From positions 1-29,752 of the forward strand of contig DASWYB010000071.1 in NCBI GenBank assembly GCA_036405195.1: a DNA stretch of 29,752 bases, read 5' to 3'. A program made the translations under genes and the position numbers. This stretch comes from DASWYB01 sp036405195 (lineage in GTDB: Bacteria; Patescibacteriota; UBA1384; 2-12-FULL-50-11; DASWYB01). The notes beneath the pieces are model-generated. The model had not been told where the DNA came from, made no database searches, and saw only the letters and a list, made by a program, of their open reading frames with translations. Positions 8,189 through 17,125 of this stretch are shown here, one piece after another. The stretch's first letter is position 1; every line of letters begins with the position of its first letter.

Positions 8189-10900
8189 TTAAGCAGTTTG
8201 CTGTTTCTCAAGTTCTCCCCAATTCTTTCCGACGGCACAATCGACAGTAAGAGGAATATCAAGTTCGTAGGCATGTTCCATCAGCTCTTTGACCTTGGCG
8301 GCAACGCGCTCAGTTTCGCTTTCTGGTGACTCTAAGAGTAAAGAGTCATGGACCTGAAGAACGAGGTAAGGACGATCCTTTGCTCCCTGGTAAGTGTGCT
8401 CGATCCAGTCGTGAACTTGAATCATAGCGAGCTTAATTATATCGGCTTCCGTACCTTGAGCGGGTGCGTTAATCGCCATGCGTTCAGCCGCAGCGCGTAC
8501 CATCGCGTTAGCAGCTTTAATTTCAGGAATTTCACGACGTCGGCCAAAGATGGTTTCAACGTATCCTTTGTCGCGAATCTCTTGTTTGGTTTTGGCTAAG
8601 TAGTCTGCCACGCCTTTGTAGGTGGCAAAGTATGCGTCGATATACTGCTTGGCGACCTTTTGCTCAATCTTTAATCCTTGCGCCAATCCAAAGGCCGAGA
8701 GGCCATAAATAATACCGAAGTTAATGGCTTTTGCCGCACGACGGTCAACGCCAAGTTGTTTAGAAACTTCATCATGAATATCTCGGCCATCTTTATAGAC
8801 TTGGAGAAGAGTGGGATCTTGCGACAAGTGGGCAATAATACGCAATTCCATTTGGGAGTAGTCGAGTGATACCAGGTCGTAGCCTTTCGGAGCGACGAAG
8901 GCTTTACGGATTTCGTTGCCAAGTTCGCTACGAATAGGGATGTTTTGTAAGTTAGGATCGGAGGAAGAGAGCCGCCCTGTTGCAGCAGTCGTAATACTAA
9001 AACTTGTGTGTAGACGGCCATCGGTATCGACGAGCTCCGGAAGGGTTTTTACATATGTACTTTGAAGCTTCGTGAGTTCCCGATAACGCATAATATCATC
9101 AATTACCGGATGCATGCCCTGAAGTTTTTCAAGCTCAGAGGCGGCCGTTGAAATGCCGGTTTGCGTTGCTTTCATGCCCGCTTTGTCGAGTTTCAGATCT
9201 TCAAACAAAAGCTTTTGAAGTTGTGCTGGTGAGTTAATATTAATTGGTCCATTGGCATAGCTCTCGATTGTCGTGCGGATAGTTTCAATCTCTTTTTCTA
9301 GTTTCTCTTCCAGTACTTTAAGTTGGTTAATATCTAGGCATACACCGTGTTGTTCCATGGCTTTAAGGACCGGAATAAGGGGAAAGTCAATTGTTTCGGC
9401 CACAGTTTTAAGATGCTTCTCTTTTTGAAGCTGCTTTGCATAGTGAAGGTAAAGCCGGTGTGTCAGTATGGCATCTTCGGCGGCGTATTCCGCGACTTTA
9501 TCTGCCGGTGCGGTTACAAGTGTCGCGTCTTTCTTCTTGCTTCCGGCGACATCGGTAAACGAGATCGGCGTATAGCCAAACTCACGCTGACACACAGTGT
9601 CAAAGTCAAACGTACGTAAGTGGGCGTGGAGAATATAAGCAGCGACCATCGTATCAAAGCCAATCGGACTGAGGTTTATACCGAGTTGTTCGAGAGAACA
9701 CATATCATATTTGATATTGTGACCAACTTTCGCCACATTGGTGTCTTCGAGAAGCTTCTTGAGAAGTGTGGCAATTTTCTCTTTGGAGAGAGTTGCGCCG
9801 TGTTCAGGAATAAGAGGAATGTAGTAGCCGAGTGATTCTTGGCCTGCGAGTGAGATACCAATAATTGGGCCATCAACACCGTCAGTTTCCGTATCGACCG
9901 TAAGCGCTTCGGCTTTTTGTAATTCGAGAACTACTGCCGATATGCCAGCTTCACTAACGAGCGTTCTATAAGTCCAATCACGTTCGTTTTGCGTGGTGAC
10001 AACTTCCAAGGCATGGGCTTTCGGAAGCCGTTTGATAAGGGAATAGAACTCAAGCGCATTGAAGAGATCAGAAACTTTTTGTGGATCATAGTCAGCAATA
10101 TCACATGCTTTAAGTTCTAACGTAATTGGTACATCTCTATGGATGGTTGCGAGTGATTGTGACTGGTAGGCAATCTTTTCACCCTCAAGTAGTTTTTCAC
10201 GGATACGAGGCGTTACAGGGACGTCTTTATTCGTTTTTAAGAGCTCATAAAGTGCGTCGAGTGAACCGGCAAATTCGAGTAGGTTAATAGCCGTTTTGTC
10301 ACCAATGCCCGTGATGCCGGGTATTTCATCTGATGTATCGCCAGCCAATGCTTTATAATCAACGACTTGGCTGGGATGGACCCCCATTCGCTCCTTTACA
10401 CCAGCTGCGTCATAGAGCATCGTGTCAGTAATGGATCGTTTCATTGTGTACACAAAGGTTAAATCGTTTACGAGCTGGAAGCTGTCTTTATCACCAGTTA
10501 CGATAACCACCGGAATTCCCTGTGCGTTGGCTTGTTTGGCTAACGTTCCGATGATGTCATCTGCTTCAAAGGTTTCTTTCGTAAATATAGGAATGTTAAG
10601 TGCTTGGGCTACTTTATAGGCATAGGGAATTTGTGTTTTTAGTCCGTCGGGAGTTTCCTTGCGGCTGGCTTTATAGCCTTCGAAGGCATCGTGACGAAAT
10701 GTTTTTCCGCTTAAGTCAAAAGCTACCGCGCAGTACTTCGGTTTTACTTCCTCAATCGCTTTCAACAGGGTGGTAATAAAACCGTAGATGGCGTTTGTCT
10801 GCAGGCCATCTTTTGTTTGGAGTGGTGGCAGTGCATGGAACGCGCGATACAGCACGGCATGGCCGTCAATCAGAAGGAGTGCATCTTTAGGTGGGGTCAT
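8189..10900 (-). CDS. polA: DNA polymerase I with all three activities
   Basis: 903 residues, normal family length. It fills gaps and removes primers in replication and repair. The N-terminal 5'-3' exonuclease (1 to about 290) has LLIDGHAVLYRAFHALP, GYKASRKETP and VTGDKDSFQLV. The middle 3'-5' proofreading domain retains its metal motifs: VDTETD, the NIKYDMCSL Asn/Asp pair and YAAEDA, so proofreading is probably active, unlike in Taq. The polymerase domain (about 520-903) has motif A DYSQMELRIIAHLSQD, motif B RRAAKAINFGIIYGLSAFG and motif C LQVHDSLLLE. A TATGAT box on the minus strand (10912-10917) lies 11 nt before the ATG, with only a weak AAGAG, so the leader is very short. It is divergent from typA and followed by the nucleotidyltransferase gene. 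Confidence 0.98.
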   Translation of the reverse strand: MTPPKDALLLIDGHAVLYRAFHALPPLQTKDGLQTNAIYGFITTLLKAIEEVKPKYCAVAFDLSGKTFRHDAFEGYKASRKETPDGLKTQIPYAYKVAQALNIPIFTKETFEADDIIGTLAKQANAQGIPVVIVTGDKDSFQLVNDLTFVYTMKRSITDTMLYDAAGVKERMGVHPSQVVDYKALAGDTSDEIPGITGIGDKTAINLLEFAGSLDALYELLKTNKDVPVTPRIREKLLEGEKIAYQSQSLATIHRDVPITLELKACDIADYDPQKVSDLFNALEFYSLIKRLPKAHALEVVTTQNERDWTYRTLVSEAGISAVVLELQKAEALTVDTETDGVDGPIIGISLAGQESLGYYIPLIPEHGATLSKEKIATLLKKLLEDTNVAKVGHNIKYDMCSLEQLGINLSPIGFDTMVAAYILHAHLRTFDFDTVCQREFGYTPISFTDVAGSKKKDATLVTAPADKVAEYAAEDAILTHRLYLHYAKQLQKEKHLKTVAETIDFPLIPVLKAMEQHGVCLDINQLKVLEEKLEKEIETIRTTIESYANGPININSPAQLQKLLFEDLKLDKAGMKATQTGISTAASELEKLQGMHPVIDDIMRYRELTKLQSTYVKTLPELVDTDGRLHTSFSITTAATGRLSSSDPNLQNIPIRSELGNEIRKAFVAPKGYDLVSLDYSQMELRIIAHLSQDPTLLQVYKDGRDIHDEVSKQLGVDRRAAKAINFGIIYGLSAFGLAQGLKIEQKVAKQYIDAYFATYKGVADYLAKTKQEIRDKGYVETIFGRRREIPEIKAANAMVRAAAERMAINAPAQGTEADIIKLAMIQVHDWIEHTYQGAKDRPYLVLQVHDSLLLESPESETERVAAKVKELMEHAYELDIPLTVDCAVGKNWGELEKQQTA

Positions 10901-10945
10901 ATATCTCTTATATCATATTGTTCTCTGTAATACAGGTTTCATTGC

Positions 10946-10974
10946 TTTACAGAAGATCAAAAATACAGTAGAAT
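10946..10974 (+). promoter_or_regulatory. Sigma70-type promoter of typA
   Basis: TTTACA (10946-10951), 17-nt spacer, TAGAAT (10969-10974). Both hexamers are 5 of 6. Transcription from about 10981 would give a leader of about 27 nt holding the AGAGGGA ribosome binding site (10991-10997). Confidence 0.7.
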
Positions 10975-11007
10975 TAACAGGTTATTAAGCAGAGGGAATT
11001 ATTTACT

Positions 11008-12816
11008 ATGAATATCCGAAACGTTGCTATTATCGCTCACGTTGACCACGGCAAGACAACTCTTGTAGATGGTCTTCTTAAACAGGCTCACACATTCCGC
11101 GAGAATGAAGCCGCTATGAGTCAGACCTTGATCATGGACTCGAATGATCAAGAACGAGAGCGTGGCATTACTATTTTGGCCAAAAATACAGCGGTCGTCT
11201 ACAAAGACACGAAGATTAATATTATTGATACTCCCGGTCACGCCGACTTTGGGGGGGAAGTTGAACGAACCTTAAACATGGCTGATGGTGCCGTGCTTGT
11301 CGTTGATGCACAAGAAGGTCCTATGCCGCAGACTAAATTCGTTCTTAAAAAAGCGCTCGAAATTGGTTTACGTCCTATTGTTGTTTTAAATAAAATTGAT
11401 AAACGCGATGCTCGTCCCGATGTCGTAATTGGTAAGGTGTATGATCTGTTTTTGGATCTCGTGACCGATGAGGCGCAACTGGAATTTCCGGTATATTACG
11501 CAATTGGTCGTGATGGTAAAGCGTGGGCTGAGCTTCCCGCGAATCCTGATGAAGATGCGGATCTTTCACCTCTTTTTGAAGCTATTTTAGAACACGTACC
11601 AGCTCCAGAAGGTGAGAGTAATGCTCCTTTCCAAATGCTTGTCACGACGCTTGATCGTGATAATTATCAAGGAAAATACGCAATTGGCCGTATTCGCCGT
11701 GGTATCGCAAAACCAGGGTTACCCGTTGTGCTGATGGGGAGCGATGGGAAACAAGAGCAAGGACGAATTGATAAAGTGTTTGTCAGCCAAGGACTCAAAC
11801 GTGTTGAAGTACCGAGTGCCGAAGCAGGCGACGTTGTTGCCCTCACTGGTATTAAAGGGGCGAATATTGGTGAAACGATTGCTGACGCGACTCAGCCCGA
11901 AGCCTTGCCGACAATCGCCATCGAAGAACCCACACTGCGCATGTCTCTTTCCGCCAATACCTCGCCCTTCGCGGGTAAAGAAGGTCAATACGTAACGAGC
12001 CGTCATATTCTCGAACGTATTCAAAAAGAATTAGAAACAAATGTTGCCATGCGTTTGGAAGTTAAAGACGGTGGTGAATACATCCTGTCAGGCCGAGGCG
12101 AGCTACATTTGTCGGTGTTTATTGAAACGCTTCGTCGTGAAGGCTATGAACTTCAGGTTGGTAAGCCTCAGGTTATTACACGTGAAATTGAAGGCGTCAT
12201 GAAAGAGCCAATTGAAGAGTTAACGATTGATGTTACTGATGAGTATGTAGGAGCTGTTACGAGTGAAGTAGGACGCCGTAAAGGGATTTTATTAAGCCAG
12301 TCCGAAAATGGTGATGGCTCTACCCGTCTTATTTTTGAAATCATTACGCGCGGTTTACTCGGACTGCGTAACCAGCTTTTGACCCTTTCTCGCGGAACGG
12401 CTGTGATGAACTCTCTCTTTCTGCGTTGGGAACCAGTTGGAGCAGCGATTCCGAAGCTCCGCAACGGTGTTTTGATTGCATCAGAAGCTGGCAAGGCTAT
12501 GACGTACGGCATTGAGAATGCCCAAGAACGTGGCATTGTTTTTGTAGGTCCTCAGACGCCCGTGTACGAAGGTATGATTATCGGCCTCAATCAGCGAGAA
12601 AATGATCTCGAGATTAATATCTGTAAAGAAAAGAAACTAACCAACGTTCGCTCAAATGCAGAAATTTCAGCAACCATTACACCTCCGCTGAACCTTTCAT
12701 TAGAGCAATCTCTCGATTTTCTTGAGGATGATGAGCTCCTTGAAGTCACGCCTAAGAATCTTCGGCTTCGTAAACGAGTACTAAACGCTACACAGCGTGC
12801 TCGTTCACGAAAATAA
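11008..12816 (+). CDS. typA: Ribosome-associated GTPase TypA/BipA
   Basis: 602 residues, full length. A translational GTPase that binds the 70S ribosome and supports ribosome assembly and stress adaptation. G motifs are all visible: AHVDHGKTT (10-18), the RERGITI switch, DTPGHADF, and NKIDKRDARP. Then follow a beta-barrel domain II, EF-G-like domains III and V (LSGRGELHLSVFIETLRREG is the domain III landmark), and the family-specific C-terminal domain with SLEQSLDFLEDDELLEVTP, LRLRK and a basic end. The start has AGAGGGA 10 nt upstream. Monocistronic, ended by a bidirectional terminator. Confidence 0.97.
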   Translation: MNIRNVAIIAHVDHGKTTLVDGLLKQAHTFRENEAAMSQTLIMDSNDQERERGITILAKNTAVVYKDTKINIIDTPGHADFGGEVERTLNMADGAVLVVDAQEGPMPQTKFVLKKALEIGLRPIVVLNKIDKRDARPDVVIGKVYDLFLDLVTDEAQLEFPVYYAIGRDGKAWAELPANPDEDADLSPLFEAILEHVPAPEGESNAPFQMLVTTLDRDNYQGKYAIGRIRRGIAKPGLPVVLMGSDGKQEQGRIDKVFVSQGLKRVEVPSAEAGDVVALTGIKGANIGETIADATQPEALPTIAIEEPTLRMSLSANTSPFAGKEGQYVTSRHILERIQKELETNVAMRLEVKDGGEYILSGRGELHLSVFIETLRREGYELQVGKPQVITREIEGVMKEPIEELTIDVTDEYVGAVTSEVGRRKGILLSQSENGDGSTRLIFEIITRGLLGLRNQLLTLSRGTAVMNSLFLRWEPVGAAIPKLRNGVLIASEAGKAMTYGIENAQERGIVFVGPQTPVYEGMIIGLNQRENDLEINICKEKKLTNVRSNAEISATITPPLNLSLEQSLDFLEDDELLEVTPKNLRLRKRVLNATQRARSRK

Positions 12817-12818
12817 AG

Positions 12819-12858
12819 AAATAAAAAAGAGAGCCTCATGAGGCTCTCTTTTTTATTT
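12819..12858. terminator. Bidirectional terminator between typA and the lyase operon
   Basis: A perfect 40-bp palindrome centred between 12838 and 12839, with a GC-rich core (GAGAGCCTCATGAGGCTCTC) flanked by A and T runs on both sides, so it can end transcription from either strand. The minus-strand lyase stop codon (12853-12855) lies inside its arm. Confidence 0.93.
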
Positions 12859-15489
12859 GGAAGAACGCGGTTTCACTTTGACTTGGAATGAGAGAGCTCC
12901 TGTTTCTCCTGCTGCAAGCGCGGGGATCGTCCATGTTAACGTGTTCGTACTGGTATCTTGTAATACGGCTGGGGTAGTGGGGAGTGAGGCTTCGATGACT
13001 TCAAACTCAGAAGGAATCGCCGTCGTAAACTTGGCCTGACTAGCAGCTTTTTCACCATTGTTTCGATAGGTAACTTGATACCTAAGAGTCTCTCCTGTCT
13101 TTGCTTGGACTGAGTCGGCCGCTACCGTAACTTCGAGGGAGGCTTTTCCTTCAGGTTCTATGTCGTTAGGAATGACAGCTAATGAAAGTGCTCCAGTTGT
13201 TTCGATTGTTGCCCGGCCCAGTCCTTTTTCCGATACGGAGAAAGGTATCCGCGTATTGTTGATTTTGAGGCTCCAGCGTTGAGCTGGATCGAGGTCGGCG
13301 ATAAAGAGATTGCTCGTGTGGCTTGTGGTGGTGGTTATTTGGAAGGCCTCTCGAATAAGCCGTGTATCTTTTATTTTACTAAACAGACTCGCGTCATAGG
13401 TTAATACATCGCCGTTTTTAAGAGTCGGAACTGGTTTACCAGGTTTTGCACTAAAGAAGCTGAGTGTTGTTTGTGTTCCCTGTTCTAAAGCGACGCCTTG
13501 GACGGTCTTATCTGCCGATTCAATGAGTGTCGGAGTAGCTGGGTTTGCCTCCTCTCCGGCTGTCACAACGGAGAGGAATGTATCCCATTGCTGGTCGATA
13601 GTGGGTTTTATGGCAATATGGAACGCTTGTTCGTAGTCGTAAATAAAACCATTAAACTTCTGGGCGGGTGCCTTTTCGTTGACGATTGTCTTCTGGGTGT
13701 TGGTAGGCAGGAGGTTTGTGAGCTGAATAAATTGGCCGTTCTTTGTTCTCCATGAAGCTTGATTCCCTGTTACTATGGGTGCCTCACTGGTATGGAGAAT
13801 CCACTCTTTCCGTCCCCCTGAATTTTCAATCGTGCTTCTGGCGCCGCCTTCATAGCGATTTTCAGCCCAGCCATACAGCTGCTTTGGATCGTCTGCTAAT
13901 GTTCTGTCAAATATAACGACCGTATCGCGAGAGCTGTCTTGGCTCGGGAGGTACAGGAAGCTTCTCGTCCATTCATGAAGAAACGTAGCTGGCGGGTTCC
14001 AGTATCCGCTTCTATGAATAGTTCCTCCAGCAGATCCAGAGGTATAGACATAGGTTCCGTTGGGATCAACTTCTTGAGCGGTAATTCCTCGAGCTTCTTG
14101 GGTGGCGCTGTAGCCAGAGAATCGCATAACGTTACTTGCCAGAGACGAGAGAGTATAGCCAATTGGATGAGTGATCGCCCATTCTCCTTTACGGTACAGT
14201 TGGAAATCTCCCGTTATCATTTGCTGATGATCGACATAGGCGTTGGCGTTTAAAAATGAACTCGTGAAGAATGATGCGGCGTTACCCCATCCTGTGCGGA
14301 AATGAGTGAGCCCTTGGTTTGTCGTCGTATGGCTTCGTGCGAGTTTTGTTTGCCAATCTGTGGCAGGAGTGGCTGCAGGATTAAAAAATAGGAAAAAAGT
14401 AAACGGAGGTGTTTTGACAAATGTATCGTTTGGATACGTGTCCATCAGTGTTTTGATTGCTCCCCATACAAGAGGGGCGACCGTCGTATCGGATTCGTTC
14501 ACCGCGGCTAATGCAGCCATATGTGGCAGTTTTCCATAGAGTCGGATGTCACGTGGATGCTGCTCGTCTCCCCACTGATAATTTTGTTTCAAGTCAGGGG
14601 TAAGGATATGCATCGATTGGATGGCCGCTTCTTTAAAATAGGATGCGAGTTCAGGAAAATGGTCAGTTTCTGTTGCTGTTTTTACACCCATATAGCCAAT
14701 CGCCATGAGCATTACCGTGTTAACGTTATAATCTGATGATTCAATCCACTCGCCGCCCTGGGCCATCTCTGCGTATCGCTTGATAGCATTGCGCATAGTG
14801 CTTGTTTTATTGTCGAGACTATTGCTTGTCGCATCGAAGCCGCCAACATGAGGATGGTTAATCAAGAAAGTACTGGTTGCTGGGTCTTCGTCCTCAATTG
14901 TTAAGGCCGTCATAATAACGCCAAAATAGTGCCCAACGACTTCATCTGAATCATCTAACCGTCCACTGGCAAAATTTGTGCCAGGTATTTCTCCTATGGT
15001 CAGTTTTGACCAATATATAAGACTTGTACGGAATGTTTGTCGCTGCTCAGCCGATAGTGCTGGTTTGAGCCAGTCGTAGATGAGGGCATAGGTCGCCAGT
15101 GATTGGCGGGTCCCGTTTGATCCGTCAGCGGGAAGCGAGGGTGGATTGCTCGATACAACAGGGCTGATGCCTTGCCATGCTTTTTGAGCGTAGGCGGTAT
15201 CTCCTGTCATCTGATACATAAGCGTTGGCCATGTTCCATAACAGGCAAAGCATTGTTGAACAGCCGCATCAGAAGGAATGGCGGCATCAGCTTTTGATTT
15301 AATAACTGAAAACCATCGAGGATCATTTTTGAGGTTATTTAAAACAGCTTGACGTTCAGGGCTCCAAAAGAGCTTTGGCGCCTGTCCGGTTGGTGATTGG
15401 GCATGCGTATACTGGCTACGTATGAGCCCAGTCCCAAAAAGAACAGTGATAAGTAATAGAATGCTCAGGCGGGCGGTTATGTGCTTCAT
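12853..15489 (-). CDS. Secreted heparinase II/III-like polysaccharide lyase with DUF11 domain
   Basis: 878 residues. Residues about 1-30 form a signal peptide. The body looks like the alpha-toroid plus beta-sandwich architecture of heparinase/alginate-lyase families: a helical part (about 40-380) with GEWIESSDYNVNTVML (246-261), then THFRTGW (395-401) and AYVDHQQMITGDFQLYRKGE (417-436), which matches the conserved His-containing strand region of heparinase II/III-like proteins. The C-terminus (about 778-875) is a DUF11-type beta domain (TGETLRYQVTYRNNGE), typically a surface-attachment spacer. No membrane anchor and no dockerin are seen. Its ATG overlaps the cohesin gene stop by 4 nt (ATGA), so it is the last gene of a coupled operon. 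Function, likely cleavage of uronate-containing glycans, and the substrate are inferred. Confidence 0.72.
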   Translation of the reverse strand: MKHITARLSILLLITVLFGTGLIRSQYTHAQSPTGQAPKLFWSPERQAVLNNLKNDPRWFSVIKSKADAAIPSDAAVQQCFACYGTWPTLMYQMTGDTAYAQKAWQGISPVVSSNPPSLPADGSNGTRQSLATYALIYDWLKPALSAEQRQTFRTSLIYWSKLTIGEIPGTNFASGRLDDSDEVVGHYFGVIMTALTIEDEDPATSTFLINHPHVGGFDATSNSLDNKTSTMRNAIKRYAEMAQGGEWIESSDYNVNTVMLMAIGYMGVKTATETDHFPELASYFKEAAIQSMHILTPDLKQNYQWGDEQHPRDIRLYGKLPHMAALAAVNESDTTVAPLVWGAIKTLMDTYPNDTFVKTPPFTFFLFFNPAATPATDWQTKLARSHTTTNQGLTHFRTGWGNAASFFTSSFLNANAYVDHQQMITGDFQLYRKGEWAITHPIGYTLSSLASNVMRFSGYSATQEARGITAQEVDPNGTYVYTSGSAGGTIHRSGYWNPPATFLHEWTRSFLYLPSQDSSRDTVVIFDRTLADDPKQLYGWAENRYEGGARSTIENSGGRKEWILHTSEAPIVTGNQASWRTKNGQFIQLTNLLPTNTQKTIVNEKAPAQKFNGFIYDYEQAFHIAIKPTIDQQWDTFLSVVTAGEEANPATPTLIESADKTVQGVALEQGTQTTLSFFSAKPGKPVPTLKNGDVLTYDASLFSKIKDTRLIREAFQITTTTSHTSNLFIADLDPAQRWSLKINNTRIPFSVSEKGLGRATIETTGALSLAVIPNDIEPEGKASLEVTVAADSVQAKTGETLRYQVTYRNNGEKAASQAKFTTAIPSEFEVIEASLPTTPAVLQDTSTNTLTWTIPALAAGETGALSFQVKVKPRSSK

Positions 15490-16340
15490 ACGTGCGAACC
15501 TCGAAGGTAGAGTAAGCTAACTATTGTTCCGCATGCACCCAATACGACTAAGGCGATTGCAAATGATCGAGCACGTGATCTTTCTGCGGATGTTGGTACA
15601 GAGGATTGGATCGGGTTTGGGGTTGGTGTTATGTCGATGAGTGCTTCAGGAGACGACTCAGTAGAGGGGGTGGTAGTTGTCAGAGGCGTTTCGCTCGGTG
15701 TCGCTTTGGAGCTCGCTGTTACCGCTACTACTATCTGAGATGTTGTAGTCGCTTTGGGAGAGGCTTTTGGTGTTGAGGTTGCTGCGGGGGAAATGCTCGC
15801 AGTTGGTGTTGCTGTCGGTGTGGGTGTTGGAGTTACAGTCGTGGTGACTGTTGGAGCTGAAATAGTAGTATGTGCAGATTGTGTCGATTGAAGAATATTC
15901 GTTAAGTCGCTGTCGGCTTTTACTTGGGTGGTGGCTTCTTGGATGGTGATATCGCCTGCGCCAGGCTCATTGGCAACAAACGTTATCTTGCCAATAAGTC
16001 CTTCTGTTCCTACATACGAAGTATTCATAGCTACGCGTGAAAAGCTAAGTGTGTTGCCATTGACCGTTGGAACATCGATTTCTGTATCAAAAATTGAACC
16101 TGCTCCGTCGAACGATTGGTAGGTCAGGGTTGATGAAAAGTAGAGCGTTACTTGTGTGCCGATAACGGCCTGTCCGCCAGGCAGTAATGAAAGGGATACG
16201 GTGACTTGGTTGCCTTGGGTTACCGTGGATGTAGGTACACTGAGTTTCAGTATGGCTGTTTTGTCGGCAGCCTGTGCGTCCCCGAGTGGCCATAGCATGA
16301 AGCTCGCAATGAATAAGGCGATAAGGCTTTTATGCATCAT
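15486..16340 (-). CDS. Cohesin-like surface protein with Thr/Pro stalk and C-terminal anchor
   Basis: 284 residues from the ATG at 16340 (a second ATG follows directly). Signal peptide about 1-25 (ending DAQA). Residues about 27-162 form a beta-rich domain with cohesin-like features: a repeated V/L-x-V pattern, GTQVTLYFSSTLTYQSF, GLIGKITFVANEPGAGDITI. A long Thr/Ser/Pro-rich stalk follows (about 163-255, many TP and SP pairs), then a membrane helix (about 259-279) and a short RGSHV end, so the cohesin would be displayed outside the cell on a stalk. AAAGGA precedes the start inside the dockerin gene, which it overlaps by 11 nt; its stop overlaps the lyase start. An in-frame opening to 16478 lies within the dockerin gene and lacks a signal peptide at its own N-terminus, so I reject it. 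Confidence 0.7.
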   Translation of the reverse strand: MMHKSLIALFIASFMLWPLGDAQAADKTAILKLSVPTSTVTQGNQVTVSLSLLPGGQAVIGTQVTLYFSSTLTYQSFDGAGSIFDTEIDVPTVNGNTLSFSRVAMNTSYVGTEGLIGKITFVANEPGAGDITIQEATTQVKADSDLTNILQSTQSAHTTISAPTVTTTVTPTPTPTATPTASISPAATSTPKASPKATTTSQIVVAVTASSKATPSETPLTTTTPSTESSPEALIDITPTPNPIQSSVPTSAERSRARSFAIALVVLGACGTIVSLLYLRGSHV

Positions 16341-17067
16341 GGAAGTCCTTTTGTTGACGATATTTCTTAATGATCTCAAGCACATGGCTGAACTCTGGTT
16401 TCTCTTCTCCGAATACAGCCGGCACAAACTGGAGGCTTGTGCCCCGATAGGCCTTGATAATAAGCGTAACATCATCAAACGTTAGTGCGCCATCATTATT
16501 AAAGTCGCCTCGTATTAACTTGTTTGCCTGTGCGTAATTAATACAGGTGTTTGCATCATAATTTTCTACCGTTATACTTCGGGCGAAATAACCATCGGCT
16601 TTGAACCGTAAAGTTATAGGGAGGGTTAAAGCCGGAGTTTCTTCTAGGGCAATCGTAATTTTTCCATCTTTATCACTTGTAAGATCTTGGTAGGTTGCAA
16701 GAGTAGTTCCTTTGGTGTCGCTAATAATAGCGGTTCCATGCAAAGGTGTGACTAATAAGCTCTCGGTTTCCGCTTGAAGGCAAATGGCCTGTAAAGGAGG
16801 ATCATTCTGGGTAACGGTAAAGGAAAGAACGTTACTTATGGCATGCTCACTATACAGGTTCTGAGAAGGGTCACAGGTGTCAGTCCCTTCGCCTTCCGTG
16901 CAGAATGCAACGCTCACTTGGCTTGATGCCCTTTTCTCGGTGGAGGCAGAAGGAGTGAGAGATTTCTTTTGGAATAAAAAATATAACCCGGTGAGTAATA
17001 GAGACAAAAGTACAATAGATAGTGTTTTGTGATGCCAAAAAGAAAGACGGTGGTTTGTATGCCGCAT
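16330..17067 (-). CDS. Membrane-anchored protein with C-terminal dockerin-like domain
   Basis: 245 residues from the ATG at 17067, chosen because AAGG ends 7 nt upstream; a GTG two codons earlier falls in that spacer. One N-terminal membrane helix (about 13-32) follows a basic start. The exported middle has four Cys residues (possible disulfides) and a carboxypeptidase-regulatory-like beta module (about 108-170, TLRFKADGYFARSITV) that in CPR proteins often precedes a dockerin. At 188-199 there is a dockerin/EF-hand calcium loop (DFNNDGALTFDD; ligands at loop positions 1, 3, 5 and 12). The second half of the expected duplicated dockerin lacks calcium ligands (AVFGEEKPEFSHVLEIIKKY). First gene of the operon with the cohesin-like and lyase genes. 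Confidence 0.72.
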   Translation of the reverse strand: MRHTNHRLSFWHHKTLSIVLLSLLLTGLYFLFQKKSLTPSASTEKRASSQVSVAFCTEGEGTDTCDPSQNLYSEHAISNVLSFTVTQNDPPLQAICLQAETESLLVTPLHGTAIISDTKGTTLATYQDLTSDKDGKITIALEETPALTLPITLRFKADGYFARSITVENYDANTCINYAQANKLIRGDFNNDGALTFDDVTLIIKAYRGTSLQFVPAVFGEEKPEFSHVLEIIKKYRQQKDFHDA

Positions 17068-17101
17068 ATACACACCTTAGTCAACCATGAGAGAGAAAGC
17101 A

Positions 17102-17107
17102 ATTATA
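17102..17107 (-). promoter_or_regulatory. Candidate -10 box of the dockerin-cohesin-lyase operon
   Basis: A perfect TATAAT on the minus strand, in the 58-nt gap after the SDR gene stop. It would start transcription near 17095, about 28 nt before the ATG. No good -35 is visible, so the operon may also receive read-through from the SDR gene. Confidence 0.45.
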
Positions 17108-17125
17108 TTTTTAATTCGTTAGGAG

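Noticed and set aside
16341..16478. N-terminal extension of the cohesin gene
   Set aside because: It lies inside the dockerin-domain codons of the upstream gene and would bury the signal peptide that begins at 16340.
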